DNA from: Halopseudomonas sp002296055
GTDB lineage: Bacteria > Pseudomonadota > Gammaproteobacteria > Pseudomonadales > Pseudomonadaceae
NCBI RefSeq assembly: GCF_050876985.1
Contig: NZ_JBPAPP010000002.1
Reading direction: 5' to 3' (one strand)
DNA length: 64,000 nt
Shown here: piece after piece, positions 53,810 through 62,833 of the stretch
Numbering within the stretch: position 1 is the stretch's first letter
Layout: every line of letters begins with the position of its first letter
Translations under genes and position numbers: made by a program
The notes under the pieces: generated by a model
Told to the model about the DNA's origin: nothing
The model's database searches: none
What the model saw: the letters and a program-made list of their open reading frames with translations, nothing else

Positions 53810-56800
53810 TTATAAACCAGGAGTGCGCACCCCGGCGCGCCGCAGATCGAGCGTATGTGGATACTCTTGTCCGGGTGCCTGCTGAATCTCTGCCATCGCC
53901 CCCTGGGTGTGCCCGTATTCCCAGAACCGCGCCATGCGCCGCGCCTCGGCTTCATTGGCATTGATCGGGAAGCGTTCGAAGTTGCGCCCGGCCGGATGCA
54001 CCACATGATAGGTGCAGCCGCCCAGCGAGCGGGCGTTCCAGGTATCGACTAGGTCGAACACCAGCGGCGCCTGCACGGCGATGGTCGGATGCAGCGCCGA
54101 CGGTGGCTGCCAGGCACGATAGCGCACCGCTGCCACCGCCTCGCCCGCGACACCGGTCGACTGCAGCGGCACCCGGTAGCCGTTGCAGGTCAATACGTGA
54201 CGCGCCGGGTTGTAGTCCTGCAGTTTGACCTCAAGCCGTTCGACCGAGGAGTCCACATAGCGCGCCGTGCCGCCACCGCTGACCTCCTCGCCCAGCACAT
54301 GCCACGGCTCGATAGCCTGACGCAGGGTGATACGCGTGTCGCCGTATTGCACCTCGCCAGCATGGGGGAAGCGAAACTCCAGAAAAGGCGCGAACCAGTC
54401 CTCTGCGAAGTCAAAGCCGTGCTCGCGCAGGTCCGCCAGCACCTCGCACAGGTCACGCCAGAGGTAATGCGGCATCATCCACTTGTCATGTAGGGCGGTG
54501 CCCCAGCGCGCCAGCGGCTGGCGATACGGGTGGGCAAAGAAGCGCGCCACCAAAGCGCGAATCAGCAGCTGTTGCATCAGGCTCATGCGCGCATGCGGCG
54601 GCATTTCAAAACCGCGCAGTTCCAACAGCCCAAGGCGCCCGGTGGCGCTGTCGGGTGAATACATCTTGTCGACGCAAAACTCGGCACGGTGGGTATTGCC
54701 GGTGATATCCGTCAGCAGGTTGCGCACCAGGCGGTCAACCAGCCAGGGCTGCGGCACCTCACCTTCCGGCATCTGCGACAGCGCAATTTCCAGCTCATAC
54801 AGCGCCTCGTAACGCGCCTCATCCACCCGCGGCGCCTGACTGGTCGGGCCGATAAACATGCCGGAGAACAGATACGACAGACTCGGATGATGCTGCCAGT
54901 AGGTCAGCATGCTGGCCAGCAGATCAGGCCGACGCAGGAACGGCGACTGGGCCGGCGTGCGGCCGCCCAGGGTAACGTGGTTGCCACCGCCGGTGCCGGT
55001 ATGGCGGCCGTCGAGCATAAACTTCTCGGTGCCCAGACGGGTTTGGCGCGCCTCTTCGTAGAGAATTTCGATGTTGCGCACCAGCTCCGGCCAGCTGGCC
55101 GCCGGCATGATATTCACCTCGATGACACCCGGGTCCGGGGTGATCATGAATTTTTCGATGCGGTTATCCGAAGGCGGCGCATAGCCCTCAATGCAGACCG
55201 GCATATCCAGCTCGGCGGCCGTGTGCTCAATGCACGCCAACAGCTCCAGATAGGACTCAAGCTCGGTCAGCGGCGGCATGAAGATAAACAACTTGCCGTC
55301 ACGCGGCTCGATGCACAGCGCGGTGCCGATAACCCCGCTATCCAGCAGCTCGGGCAGCTGTTCCTGCCAGTCCTGCCCTTCAGCCATATGGTGCATGCCG
55401 TCCTGCCGATAGCTGTGGAGGGCACTGTAGCGGCTTGCCACCTCACCGTGCAGGTCGGGCAACGGTGCTGCGTCGTCAAACAGCGACAGCGGTTGCGCTT
55501 CTTCACGCCGGGCAATGGGCAGAGACGAGAGCGGCAGGCGCAGCCCCATGGGCGAATCACCGGGCACCAGATAGAGCTGCTCGCGCCGCAACGGCCAATC
55601 GCCACTGAGCCAGGCGCCCTGCTCTGCCCGTGTCAGCGGCAAGGTATAGCCCACGGTGCGGTCGAGACCGCGCTCCAGCAAACGCGCCAAACGCAGTCGA
55701 TTTTCGTCGTCCTTGAGGTCTTCACCGCGCAGGTCAACATCAATCGGCTGGGTACGCTCCAGCCAGAGGTAGTAATAGGCATCTTCAAAGCAAGGCAGCA
55801 AATGCTTGCCCGACACACCGAGGCGGCGCATCAGCGCCTCGGCAAAGCGCTTGGCACTGTGTTCGTCCGCGCCGTAATCGCGGTCCACGTCAGCCAGCCA
55901 GCGATCGTCCTGCCACATCGGCTTGCCGTCACGACGCCAGTAACAGGCCAGCGCCCAGCGTGGCAGCGGCTCGCCCGGATACCATTTACCCTGCTGATAA
56001 TGGATCAGCGAATGGGGCGCAAAATGGGGTCGCAGTCGGCGTAGCAGACGTTCGGAGAGCCCCCTTTTGGTCGGACCCTGCGCCGCTATGGTCCATTCTG
56101 GTGCATCCATGTCGTCGATAGACACGAAGGTCGGCTCACCGCCCATGGTCAGACGCACATCCAGCTCATCCAAGCGAGCATCAACTGCCTCGCCCAGCGC
56201 CTGAATGTCCTGCCACTGACTGTCACTGTAGGGTTTAGTCACGCGTGGATCTTCGTGCACCCGCGTGACGCTCATGTCAAAGCCGAACTCCACTTCACAG
56301 GGGTCGCTGGCGCCGGTGATGGGCGCCGCGCTAGCCGGCTCAGCGGTGGCCGCCAGCGGCAGATGCCCCTCGCCCGCCAACAGCCCGGAGGTCGGGTCCA
56401 GCCCGATCCAGCCGGCACCGGGCACAAACACCTCGGTCCAGGCGTGCAGATCGGTAAAGTCGGTTTCGGTCCCTGAGGGGCCATCCAACGCTTTGACGTC
56501 GGCGGTCAGTTGCACCAGATAGCCGGAGACAAAGCGCGCTGCCAGCCCCAGTTGTCGGCAGATATGTACCAACAGCCAGGCTGAATCACGGCAGGATCCG
56601 CTGGCCAATTCCAGGGTCTGCTCGGGCGTCTGCACCCCCGGCTCCATGCGAATACCGTAGGTAATATCGTTGGCCAGCCGCTGATTGAGGCTGACCAGAA
56701 AATCAGTGATTGAGCACTCTTCGCGACTGACAGAGGTAAGCCATTTGCTCAACAAGGGCCCTGGCTTGGGGCTTTCAAGGTAAGGCGCCAACTCCTTGCG

Positions 56801-57130
56801 CAAGCCATCCTGATAATCAAAGGGGAACTGTTCGGCGTACTCCTCAACAAAGAAATCAAAGGGGTTGATTACCGTCATCGGGGCAACCAGCTCTACTTCG
56901 ATAGACAGGCGGCGCATCTTCTCTGGAAACACCAGGCGGGCCACATGGTTGCCAAAAGGATCCTGCTGCCAGTTGATGAAGTACTCACCTCCGCTAATCT
57001 TGAGGCTATAGGCATCAACCGGCGTGCGGCAATGCGGCGCCGGACGCAGGCGTACCAGATGCGGCGACAGCGCAACCGGCTTGTCGAAATCGTAGGTGGT
57101 CTGGTGCCTTAGTGCTACGCGGATTGTCAT
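53810..57130 (-). CDS. Large transglutaminase-DUF2126 protein
   Basis: 1106 residues. N-terminal transglutaminase-like core: Cys180 (GSCRDSAWLL), His229 (LHAWTEVF) and Asp245 (GLDPTSG). From about residue 300 it continues as DUF2126 (LTMGGEPTFVSIDDMDAPEWT and RTHTGTGGGNHVTLGG), a domain found only with this system. First gene of the minus-strand cluster, divergent from the plus-strand ATP-grasp gene. The combination suggests coupled peptide bond making or breaking. Confidence 0.92.
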   Translation of the reverse strand: MTIRVALRHQTTYDFDKPVALSPHLVRLRPAPHCRTPVDAYSLKISGGEYFINWQQDPFGNHVARLVFPEKMRRLSIEVELVAPMTVINPFDFFVEEYAEQFPFDYQDGLRKELAPYLESPKPGPLLSKWLTSVSREECSITDFLVSLNQRLANDITYGIRMEPGVQTPEQTLELASGSCRDSAWLLVHICRQLGLAARFVSGYLVQLTADVKALDGPSGTETDFTDLHAWTEVFVPGAGWIGLDPTSGLLAGEGHLPLAATAEPASAAPITGASDPCEVEFGFDMSVTRVHEDPRVTKPYSDSQWQDIQALGEAVDARLDELDVRLTMGGEPTFVSIDDMDAPEWTIAAQGPTKRGLSERLLRRLRPHFAPHSLIHYQQGKWYPGEPLPRWALACYWRRDGKPMWQDDRWLADVDRDYGADEHSAKRFAEALMRRLGVSGKHLLPCFEDAYYYLWLERTQPIDVDLRGEDLKDDENRLRLARLLERGLDRTVGYTLPLTRAEQGAWLSGDWPLRREQLYLVPGDSPMGLRLPLSSLPIARREEAQPLSLFDDAAPLPDLHGEVASRYSALHSYRQDGMHHMAEGQDWQEQLPELLDSGVIGTALCIEPRDGKLFIFMPPLTELESYLELLACIEHTAAELDMPVCIEGYAPPSDNRIEKFMITPDPGVIEVNIMPAASWPELVRNIEILYEEARQTRLGTEKFMLDGRHTGTGGGNHVTLGGRTPAQSPFLRRPDLLASMLTYWQHHPSLSYLFSGMFIGPTSQAPRVDEARYEALYELEIALSQMPEGEVPQPWLVDRLVRNLLTDITGNTHRAEFCVDKMYSPDSATGRLGLLELRGFEMPPHARMSLMQQLLIRALVARFFAHPYRQPLARWGTALHDKWMMPHYLWRDLCEVLADLREHGFDFAEDWFAPFLEFRFPHAGEVQYGDTRITLRQAIEPWHVLGEEVSGGGTARYVDSSVERLEVKLQDYNPARHVLTCNGYRVPLQSTGVAGEAVAAVRYRAWQPPSALHPTIAVQAPLVFDLVDTWNARSLGGCTYHVVHPAGRNFERFPINANEAEARRMARFWEYGHTQGAMAEIQQAPGQEYPHTLDLRRAGVRTPGL

Positions 57131-57347
57131 GACAGATGATCCCGATCAAGTGTGCGGCCGTGCCCGCGACAGTAGAAGCAATGGCTGTGCCAAGGCACAG
57201 CGATACTCAACCTTTAACACAGGTGGGTGACAATCTTCGCTGCCGCCTGTAACAACGCGCTGAACAGGACCGTGCCCCGATCCAGTGCGTCTGGTATGGC
57301 AATTGCAGGTTGCACACCAACCTTTCCCTGGCGAATAGAGTAGCTGA
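57131..57347. promoter_or_regulatory. Divergent promoter region of the two transglutaminase/ATP-grasp clusters
   Basis: A 217-base gap with the ATG of the large transglutaminase on one side and of the ATP-grasp gene on the other. I could not fix -10/-35 boxes. The two operons presumably share control. Confidence 0.4.
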
Positions 57348-58802
57348 ATGAGTAAAGTAAACTGGGACGATTACACTTCGAAGGGCTTTTACGACGAACT
57401 CATCAAGGCACCGGGACAGCCTCGCGCGGAGGCCGAGCTGTTGTGCCAATATCTCGCCAATCTCGACGCCCGCGAGCTGAACGAGCACAAGACCGCGGCT
57501 GAGGTAGCCATCCAGCTGATGGGCATCACCTTTACCGTGTACACCGAAGGCAACATGATCGACCGGGCCTGGCCCTTCGACATAGTGCCGCGCATCATCC
57601 CGCTGGCCGAGTGGCAGAAGACCGACGCCGGGCTCAAGCAGCGCGTACAGGCGCTGAACATGTTTATCGACGACCTCTACCACGACCAAAAAATCGTCAA
57701 GGATGGCGTGGTGCCCAAGGAAGTCCTGGCCCAGTCGGTTAACTTCCGGCCCCAGTGCGTCGGCATCTCTACCCCGCATAACGTATGGGCCCACATCTGC
57801 GGCTCGGACCTGGTGCGTGACAAGGACGGTACGCTCTACGTTTTGGAAGACAACCTGCGCGTTCCCTCCGGTGTGTCCTACATGCTGGAAAACCGCAACG
57901 TGACCAAACGGGTTATGCCCGATCTGTTTGCCACCGGGCTGATCCAGCCGGTCGATGACTACACCGCCCAGCTGTATGACACGCTCGCCTCGTTGTCGCC
58001 GCGCCCCGGCGACGACCCCTGCATCGTTATCCTGACTCCCGGCATCTACAACTCCGCCTACTACGAGCACTCCTATCTGGCCCAGCAGATGGGTGTGCAA
58101 CTGGTCGAGGGCACAGACCTGGTAGTAGGTGACGACGACTGCGTCTACATGCGCAAGATCGACGGGCTGGCGCGGGTGGACGTGATCTACCGCCGCGTTG
58201 ATGACATGTTCATCGACCCCGAGGTATTCAACCCCGACTCCATGCTCGGCGTACACGGCCTGATGCGCGCCTGGCGTAAGGGCAACGTGGCACTGGCCAA
58301 CGCACCGGGTGCAGGCGTGGCAGACGACAAGGTGATCTACGCCTTTGTACCCAAGATCATCGAATACTATCTGGGCCAGGAGCCGCTGCTGCCGAACGTG
58401 CCGAGCTACCTGTGCATGTTCGACGATGACCGCAAGTACGTACTCGACAACCTCGATAAGCTGGTGGTCAAGCCGGCTAACGAATCGGGCGGCTACGGCA
58501 TGCTGATCGGCCCGCATGCGACTAAAAAGGAACGCGACACCTTTGCCGAATTGATCAAAGCCGACCCTCGCAATTACATGGCGCAGCCGACACTCAGCCT
58601 GTCCACCTCGCCAACGCTGTGCGGCAACAGCATGGAGCCGCGCCACGTGGACCTGCGGCCCTTTATCCTGTCTGGAGAATCCACCTGGGTTACTACCGGC
58701 GGCCTGACCCGGGTCGCACTTACCAAAGGTTCGCTGGTCGTCAACTCCTCGCAGGGCGGCGGCAGCAAAGACACCTGGATCGTTGACCTGGCAGGGAACT
58801 GA
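57348..58802 (+). CDS. Circularly permuted type 2 ATP-grasp protein
   Basis: 484 residues. Stand-alone ATP-grasp ligase of the DUF404/DUF407 type, with DDLYHDQKIVKDGVVP, PDSMLGVHGLMRAWRKGNVALANAPGAG and VKPANESGGYGMLIG. Shares these blocks with residues of the fused protein at 51169-53754. Four bases before the alpha-E gene. Predicted to make a peptide or other amide bond with ATP. Confidence 0.92.
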   Translation: MSKVNWDDYTSKGFYDELIKAPGQPRAEAELLCQYLANLDARELNEHKTAAEVAIQLMGITFTVYTEGNMIDRAWPFDIVPRIIPLAEWQKTDAGLKQRVQALNMFIDDLYHDQKIVKDGVVPKEVLAQSVNFRPQCVGISTPHNVWAHICGSDLVRDKDGTLYVLEDNLRVPSGVSYMLENRNVTKRVMPDLFATGLIQPVDDYTAQLYDTLASLSPRPGDDPCIVILTPGIYNSAYYEHSYLAQQMGVQLVEGTDLVVGDDDCVYMRKIDGLARVDVIYRRVDDMFIDPEVFNPDSMLGVHGLMRAWRKGNVALANAPGAGVADDKVIYAFVPKIIEYYLGQEPLLPNVPSYLCMFDDDRKYVLDNLDKLVVKPANESGGYGMLIGPHATKKERDTFAELIKADPRNYMAQPTLSLSTSPTLCGNSMEPRHVDLRPFILSGESTWVTTGGLTRVALTKGSLVVNSSQGGGSKDTWIVDLAGN

Positions 58803-58805
58803 CTC

Positions 58806-59762
58806 ATGCTTTCACGTGTAGCCGAAAATATTTACTGGATGGCCCGCTACCTGGAGCGCGCCGAAGACACCGCTCGCCTGCTGAGCGTCAACAGCCACCT
58901 GCTGCTCGACCTGCCTCGTTCGACCAAGCTTGGTTGGGCCGAAATCATCGCCATCACCGGTAACGACGCCCTGTTCGATGAGCTCTACCCCACTCGCGAT
59001 GAAGCCAGCGTGCTGTCGTTCATGTGCGGTGACCGCCGCTACTCCGGCTCGATTCTCAGCTCCCTGGCCGCCGCCCGCGAAAACCTGCGCACCACCCGCG
59101 ACGTAATTCCGCGTGAGATCTGGGAAGAGGTCAACCAGCTGTACCTGAGCGTCAAGGACCAGGTGGGCTCTGGTATCACACCGCGCCGGCGAGACGCCTT
59201 TCTCGGCCGGGTGATCCGCAGCTGCCAAACCGTCAATGGGCTTATTGAGGGCACCCTGAGTTACACCCAGGTGCGCTCCTTCCTGATGCTTGGGCGCCAA
59301 CTGGAGCGCGCCGACATGACCACGCGCATCATTGACGTACGCTCGGCCAACCTGTTGCCACGTAGCGCAGAAGACCTGAAACCCTTTGAAACGCTGCAGT
59401 GGATGAGCGTACTCAAGTCACTGACCGGCTATCAGATGTATCGTCAGCATGTTCGGTTGCGCATTCGTGGCCCGGATGTGCTTAGCTTCCTGCTGCAGGA
59501 TCGGCTGTTCCCGCGTAGCGTAGCCTGCTGCATGGAACGCTTGGCCAATGCCCTGCAGACCCTGCCAAGGCACGAACTGGCACTGCAAGAGGTGGAAACC
59601 TGCCGGCAAAACCTGAGCAAACCGGACGTAACCCTGCTGGCCGCTGAGCCCGATGAGCTGCACGCCTTTGTCGATGAGATTCAGATCGACTTTGACGAGC
59701 TGCACGCAGCGATCAGCCAAACCTATTTCGCCAGCCCGGAGCAGCTGCAGAGCAGCAGTTGA
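58806..59762 (+). CDS. Alpha-E domain protein (DUF403)
   Basis: 318 residues, mainly helical, starting MLSRVAENIYWMARYLERAED. Alpha-E proteins occur with ATP-grasp and transglutaminase genes and are inferred to support the ligase. Its N-terminus aligns with the second half of the fused 861-residue protein. It follows the ATP-grasp gene by three bases. Confidence 0.92.
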   Translation: MLSRVAENIYWMARYLERAEDTARLLSVNSHLLLDLPRSTKLGWAEIIAITGNDALFDELYPTRDEASVLSFMCGDRRYSGSILSSLAAARENLRTTRDVIPREIWEEVNQLYLSVKDQVGSGITPRRRDAFLGRVIRSCQTVNGLIEGTLSYTQVRSFLMLGRQLERADMTTRIIDVRSANLLPRSAEDLKPFETLQWMSVLKSLTGYQMYRQHVRLRIRGPDVLSFLLQDRLFPRSVACCMERLANALQTLPRHELALQEVETCRQNLSKPDVTLLAAEPDELHAFVDEIQIDFDELHAAISQTYFASPEQLQSSS

Positions 59763-59780
59763 GCGGGCACAGGAGGCCCC

Positions 59781-60926
59781 GTGAGCTATTTCGAGCAACT
59801 GCTGCAACGCAGTCGCGGACAACAGCTGTTCGATTATCACCCCAACGGCTTGCTGCAGCGCTGCAGCTGCGGCCAGCCAATATTCTTCGACAATACCCAC
59901 TGCCTGCGCTGCGGTGCCGAGCTGGGCTATCTGCCAGCCACAGGCCAGCTGCTAGCCCTGCAACCCGACGCAGAGCACTGGCAAACCCAAGAGGACAGCC
60001 CGCGCGCTGTGCGCTGCTGCGGTAACCGCAAAGGCCCCGCCCAATGCAACTGGATGATTCCGGCCGACAGCGACGCCAGCCTATGTCTGTCATGTGACCT
60101 CAACCTGACCATCCCCGACCTCAGCCAGCCCGTTAGCGGCGCTCTGTGGCTAGAGGTGGAGCAAGCCAAACGCAGGCTGGTAGCCCAGCTGGTGCTGCTT
60201 GGGCTGCCCGTGGTGCCACGCAGGCTGGACCCCGAGCATGGGCTCGGTTTTCACCTGCTGCGCCAGTTGCCTGGCGGCCCACCGGTGACCACCGGACACA
60301 TGGCCGGCGAAATCACCCTGGATCTCGCCGAAGCAGACCCCGCCAACCGCGAGCAGCGCCGCCAGCAACTGCACGAACACTATCGCACCCTGCTTGGCCA
60401 CTTTCGCCATGAGAGCGGCCACTACTACTGGGATCGGCTGGTGCAAAACAGCGACTGGCTGACGCCCTACCGCGAGCTGTTCGGCGATGAGCGCGCTGAC
60501 TACCAAGCCGCCCTCAAAACGCACTACGACCACCCCGTCAGCAACTGGCAGCAACATTTCATCAGCCAGTACGCCAGCGCCCACCCCTGGGAGGACTGGG
60601 CCGAAACCTGGGCGCACTATCTGCACATGACCGATACCCTGAACGCCGCGCTGGACTTTGGCATTCAACCCGGCAGCCTGGCGATGCAGGTCGAGCCCTT
60701 CGACAGCAGCCAGCTACCGCCCTTACCACTCGGTCAAGACGAGCGCGAGGCATTTCTGGATTTCTGCAATCGCTGGGTGCAGCTAAGCAGCGTGCTGAAC
60801 GTGCTGGCGCGCAGTATGGGGCAGACCGATATCTACCCCTTTGTGCTCAATGTCGACAGCCTACGCAAGCTGTACCTGGTACATGCCCTGATTGCCGATA
60901 GCAGCACTCGCACTAGCGCCGACTGA
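59781..60926 (+). CDS. Zinc-ribbon zinc metallopeptidase (DUF2248-like)
   Basis: 381 residues. N-terminal zinc ribbon with Cys28, Cys30, Cys41 and Cys44, a second cysteine pair set (CCGN, CLSCD), and an HExxH motif HESGH at 210-214. The family is putative zinc-binding peptidase. Start GTG 59781 with AGGAGG four bases before. It follows the alpha-E gene by 18 bases, as in other transglutaminase/alpha-E loci, and may process the peptide made by the ligase. Confidence 0.87.
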   Translation: MSYFEQLLQRSRGQQLFDYHPNGLLQRCSCGQPIFFDNTHCLRCGAELGYLPATGQLLALQPDAEHWQTQEDSPRAVRCCGNRKGPAQCNWMIPADSDASLCLSCDLNLTIPDLSQPVSGALWLEVEQAKRRLVAQLVLLGLPVVPRRLDPEHGLGFHLLRQLPGGPPVTTGHMAGEITLDLAEADPANREQRRQQLHEHYRTLLGHFRHESGHYYWDRLVQNSDWLTPYRELFGDERADYQAALKTHYDHPVSNWQQHFISQYASAHPWEDWAETWAHYLHMTDTLNAALDFGIQPGSLAMQVEPFDSSQLPPLPLGQDEREAFLDFCNRWVQLSSVLNVLARSMGQTDIYPFVLNVDSLRKLYLVHALIADSSTRTSAD

Positions 60927-60929
60927 CGT

Positions 60930-60955
60930 CACGCGCGCCGAGGCCGGCGTGCGTG
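60930..60955. terminator. Hairpin between the peptidase and YkgJ genes
   Basis: CACGCGCGCCG/CGGCGTGCGTG with one mismatch and loop AGGC, at the meeting point of two convergent genes. No U-run. Confidence 0.45.
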
Positions 60956-60963
60956 CCCACAGC

Positions 60964-61341
60964 TCAAGCTGCGATCGTCGGAATCAGTCGCGGACGCGTC
61001 GGGTTGGATGGTAACGGGGGCAAGCCGTGGGCGGCTCTGGCACGTTGACATTCCGGACTGTCCTGGCCGTTTTCGCCGTGATAGGGAAACTCCCTGCACG
61101 GACTGGGGCGCTGCTCATAAATATTGCAACGCACGCCTTCTCCAACCGTTCCCAGCAAGCCGACACAACGCGGCTTGGGCTGATTGGTGCCCTGCATGCA
61201 AGCACGGTAAGGCGTTAACTGTTCGGTAAGGTGGGTGGGTACGTCACCCCCTGGGGCACTGTCGGTTTCTCCCCAGTAAAAAGACACCCTGAATGTGGCG
61301 CAACAGGCGCCGCAGTTCAGACAGGGCGAATGGTCGCTCAT
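60964..61341 (-). CDS. YkgJ family cysteine cluster protein
   Basis: 125 residues with the YkgJ zinc/iron-binding pattern: Cys7, Cys10, Cys13 and Cys14 (CLNCGACC), then a C-terminal PSPCREF and PECQR. Family function unknown; perhaps metal-binding. Divergent from the serine hydrolase gene, which begins 209 bases away. Confidence 0.87.
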   Translation of the reverse strand: MSDHSPCLNCGACCATFRVSFYWGETDSAPGGDVPTHLTEQLTPYRACMQGTNQPKPRCVGLLGTVGEGVRCNIYEQRPSPCREFPYHGENGQDSPECQRARAAHGLPPLPSNPTRPRLIPTIAA

Positions 61342-61550
61342 TTCATCGCAATCCTCAGGCCGCTACGGTGCGCGCTTTTTACTCCGCGCCGCGCCGCCGC
61401 ACAAGAGGTGCCGAGGGGCAAAAGCGACTTTATTTTGTAACGGCTATCACCTCCCCGCATGACGTGGCATTTGCCACCGGCTGCGCCTTCTGTCAGCTCA
61501 CCTGGCAGGCTACTATTCTGGGTTCACGCACAGCACGGATACCTCTAAAC

Positions 61551-62768
61551 ATGGCACACAGCAACTGCATCGCCGGCGTCGACCTGGAACGGATTTCGCG
61601 TATCGGCTCCCATCTGCAATCAGCCTACATCGACGCAGGCAAGCTGCCTGGCGCCCTGACGCTGGTCGCCCGCCGCGGTGAACTGGTGTACTGCCATGCA
61701 CAGGGTCTGCGCGATGTCGAGCGCGGCCTGCCGGTCGAGCGCGACACCCTCTTCCGCATCTACTCGATGACCAAGCCGGTCACCTCCATCGCGCTGATGC
61801 AGCTGTACGAGCAAGGGCGCTTTCTGCTCGATGATCCGGTGCACAAGTACATCCCCAGCTGGAGCAACCTGCGCGTGTACAAGACCGGCGTCTACCCGCA
61901 GATACTGACTACCGCCTGCGAACGGCCGATGACCATCCGCGATCTGCTCACCCATCAGTCGGGCCTGACCTACGGCTTTATGAACCGCACCAACGTCGAC
62001 GCCGCCTACCGCAGCCTCAAACTCGACGGCGGCCCCGGCCTGACGCTGGATCGGTTAATCGAAGATCTGGCCCGCCTACCACTGGAGTTTTCACCCGGCA
62101 CCGCCTGGAACTACTCTGTCGCAACCGACGTGTGCGGCTATCTGGTACAGGTACTGTCCGGCCTGACCCTGGATGAGTACTTCCAGCGCCATATCTTCGC
62201 GCCACTGGGCATGGTGGATACCTTCTTCACCGTCCCCGCCGACAAGCTGGCGCGCTTTGCCGCCTGCTACCAGTTCCAGCCCGGCGGCAGTTTCAGCCTG
62301 CAGGACGACCCGCAGGACTCCAACTTCAGCAAGGCTCACGGCTATCTGTCGGGTGGCGGCGGGCTGGTCTCCACCATCGACGACTACTACCGCTTCGCCC
62401 AAGCCCTGGCCAACGGTGGCGAGCTGGACGGCGCACGCATCATCGGTCGCAAGACGCTGGAATTTATGCGCATGAACCACCTGCCCAACAATCAGGATCT
62501 GCCGGGCGTCTCCGTCGGCTCCTTCAGCGAGACGCCCTATGACGGCAGCGGCTTTGGCCTGGGCTTTTCAGTCAAAATCGACGTCGCCAAGTCACAGACC
62601 AACGGCTCAACGGGCGAGTACGGCTGGGGGGGCATGGCCAGCACCAACTTCTTCATCGATCCGGTAGAAGATTTGCTGATGGTGTTCATGACCCAACTGA
62701 TCCCCTCCTCCAGCTATGCCGTGCGCCAGGAGCTGCGCGCCATTATCAATGGTGCACTGGTGGACTGA
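61551..62768 (+). CDS. Serine hydrolase, beta-lactamase/EstB family
   Basis: 405 residues, cytoplasmic-looking (no signal peptide from ATG 61551). SxxK motif S72-M-T-K75 and tyrosine motif Y188-S-V, the class C beta-lactamase/esterase arrangement. Probably an esterase rather than a beta-lactamase. An in-frame ORF upstream to 61293 overlaps the YkgJ gene on the other strand and is not used. Confidence 0.88.
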   Translation: MAHSNCIAGVDLERISRIGSHLQSAYIDAGKLPGALTLVARRGELVYCHAQGLRDVERGLPVERDTLFRIYSMTKPVTSIALMQLYEQGRFLLDDPVHKYIPSWSNLRVYKTGVYPQILTTACERPMTIRDLLTHQSGLTYGFMNRTNVDAAYRSLKLDGGPGLTLDRLIEDLARLPLEFSPGTAWNYSVATDVCGYLVQVLSGLTLDEYFQRHIFAPLGMVDTFFTVPADKLARFAACYQFQPGGSFSLQDDPQDSNFSKAHGYLSGGGGLVSTIDDYYRFAQALANGGELDGARIIGRKTLEFMRMNHLPNNQDLPGVSVGSFSETPYDGSGFGLGFSVKIDVAKSQTNGSTGEYGWGGMASTNFFIDPVEDLLMVFMTQLIPSSSYAVRQELRAIINGALVD

Positions 62769-62791
62769 CCCGCACCCCGGCACGCGCCCAC

Positions 62792-62819
62792 AAAAAAACC
62801 GCCCAAAGGCGGTTTTTTT
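62792..62819. terminator. Bidirectional terminator hydrolase / RND gene
   Basis: CCGCC/GGCGG stem (62799-62803 with 62808-62812), loop CAAA, flanked by seven A and seven T. Confidence 0.92.
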
Positions 62820-62833
62820 GTACATCAACCCAC

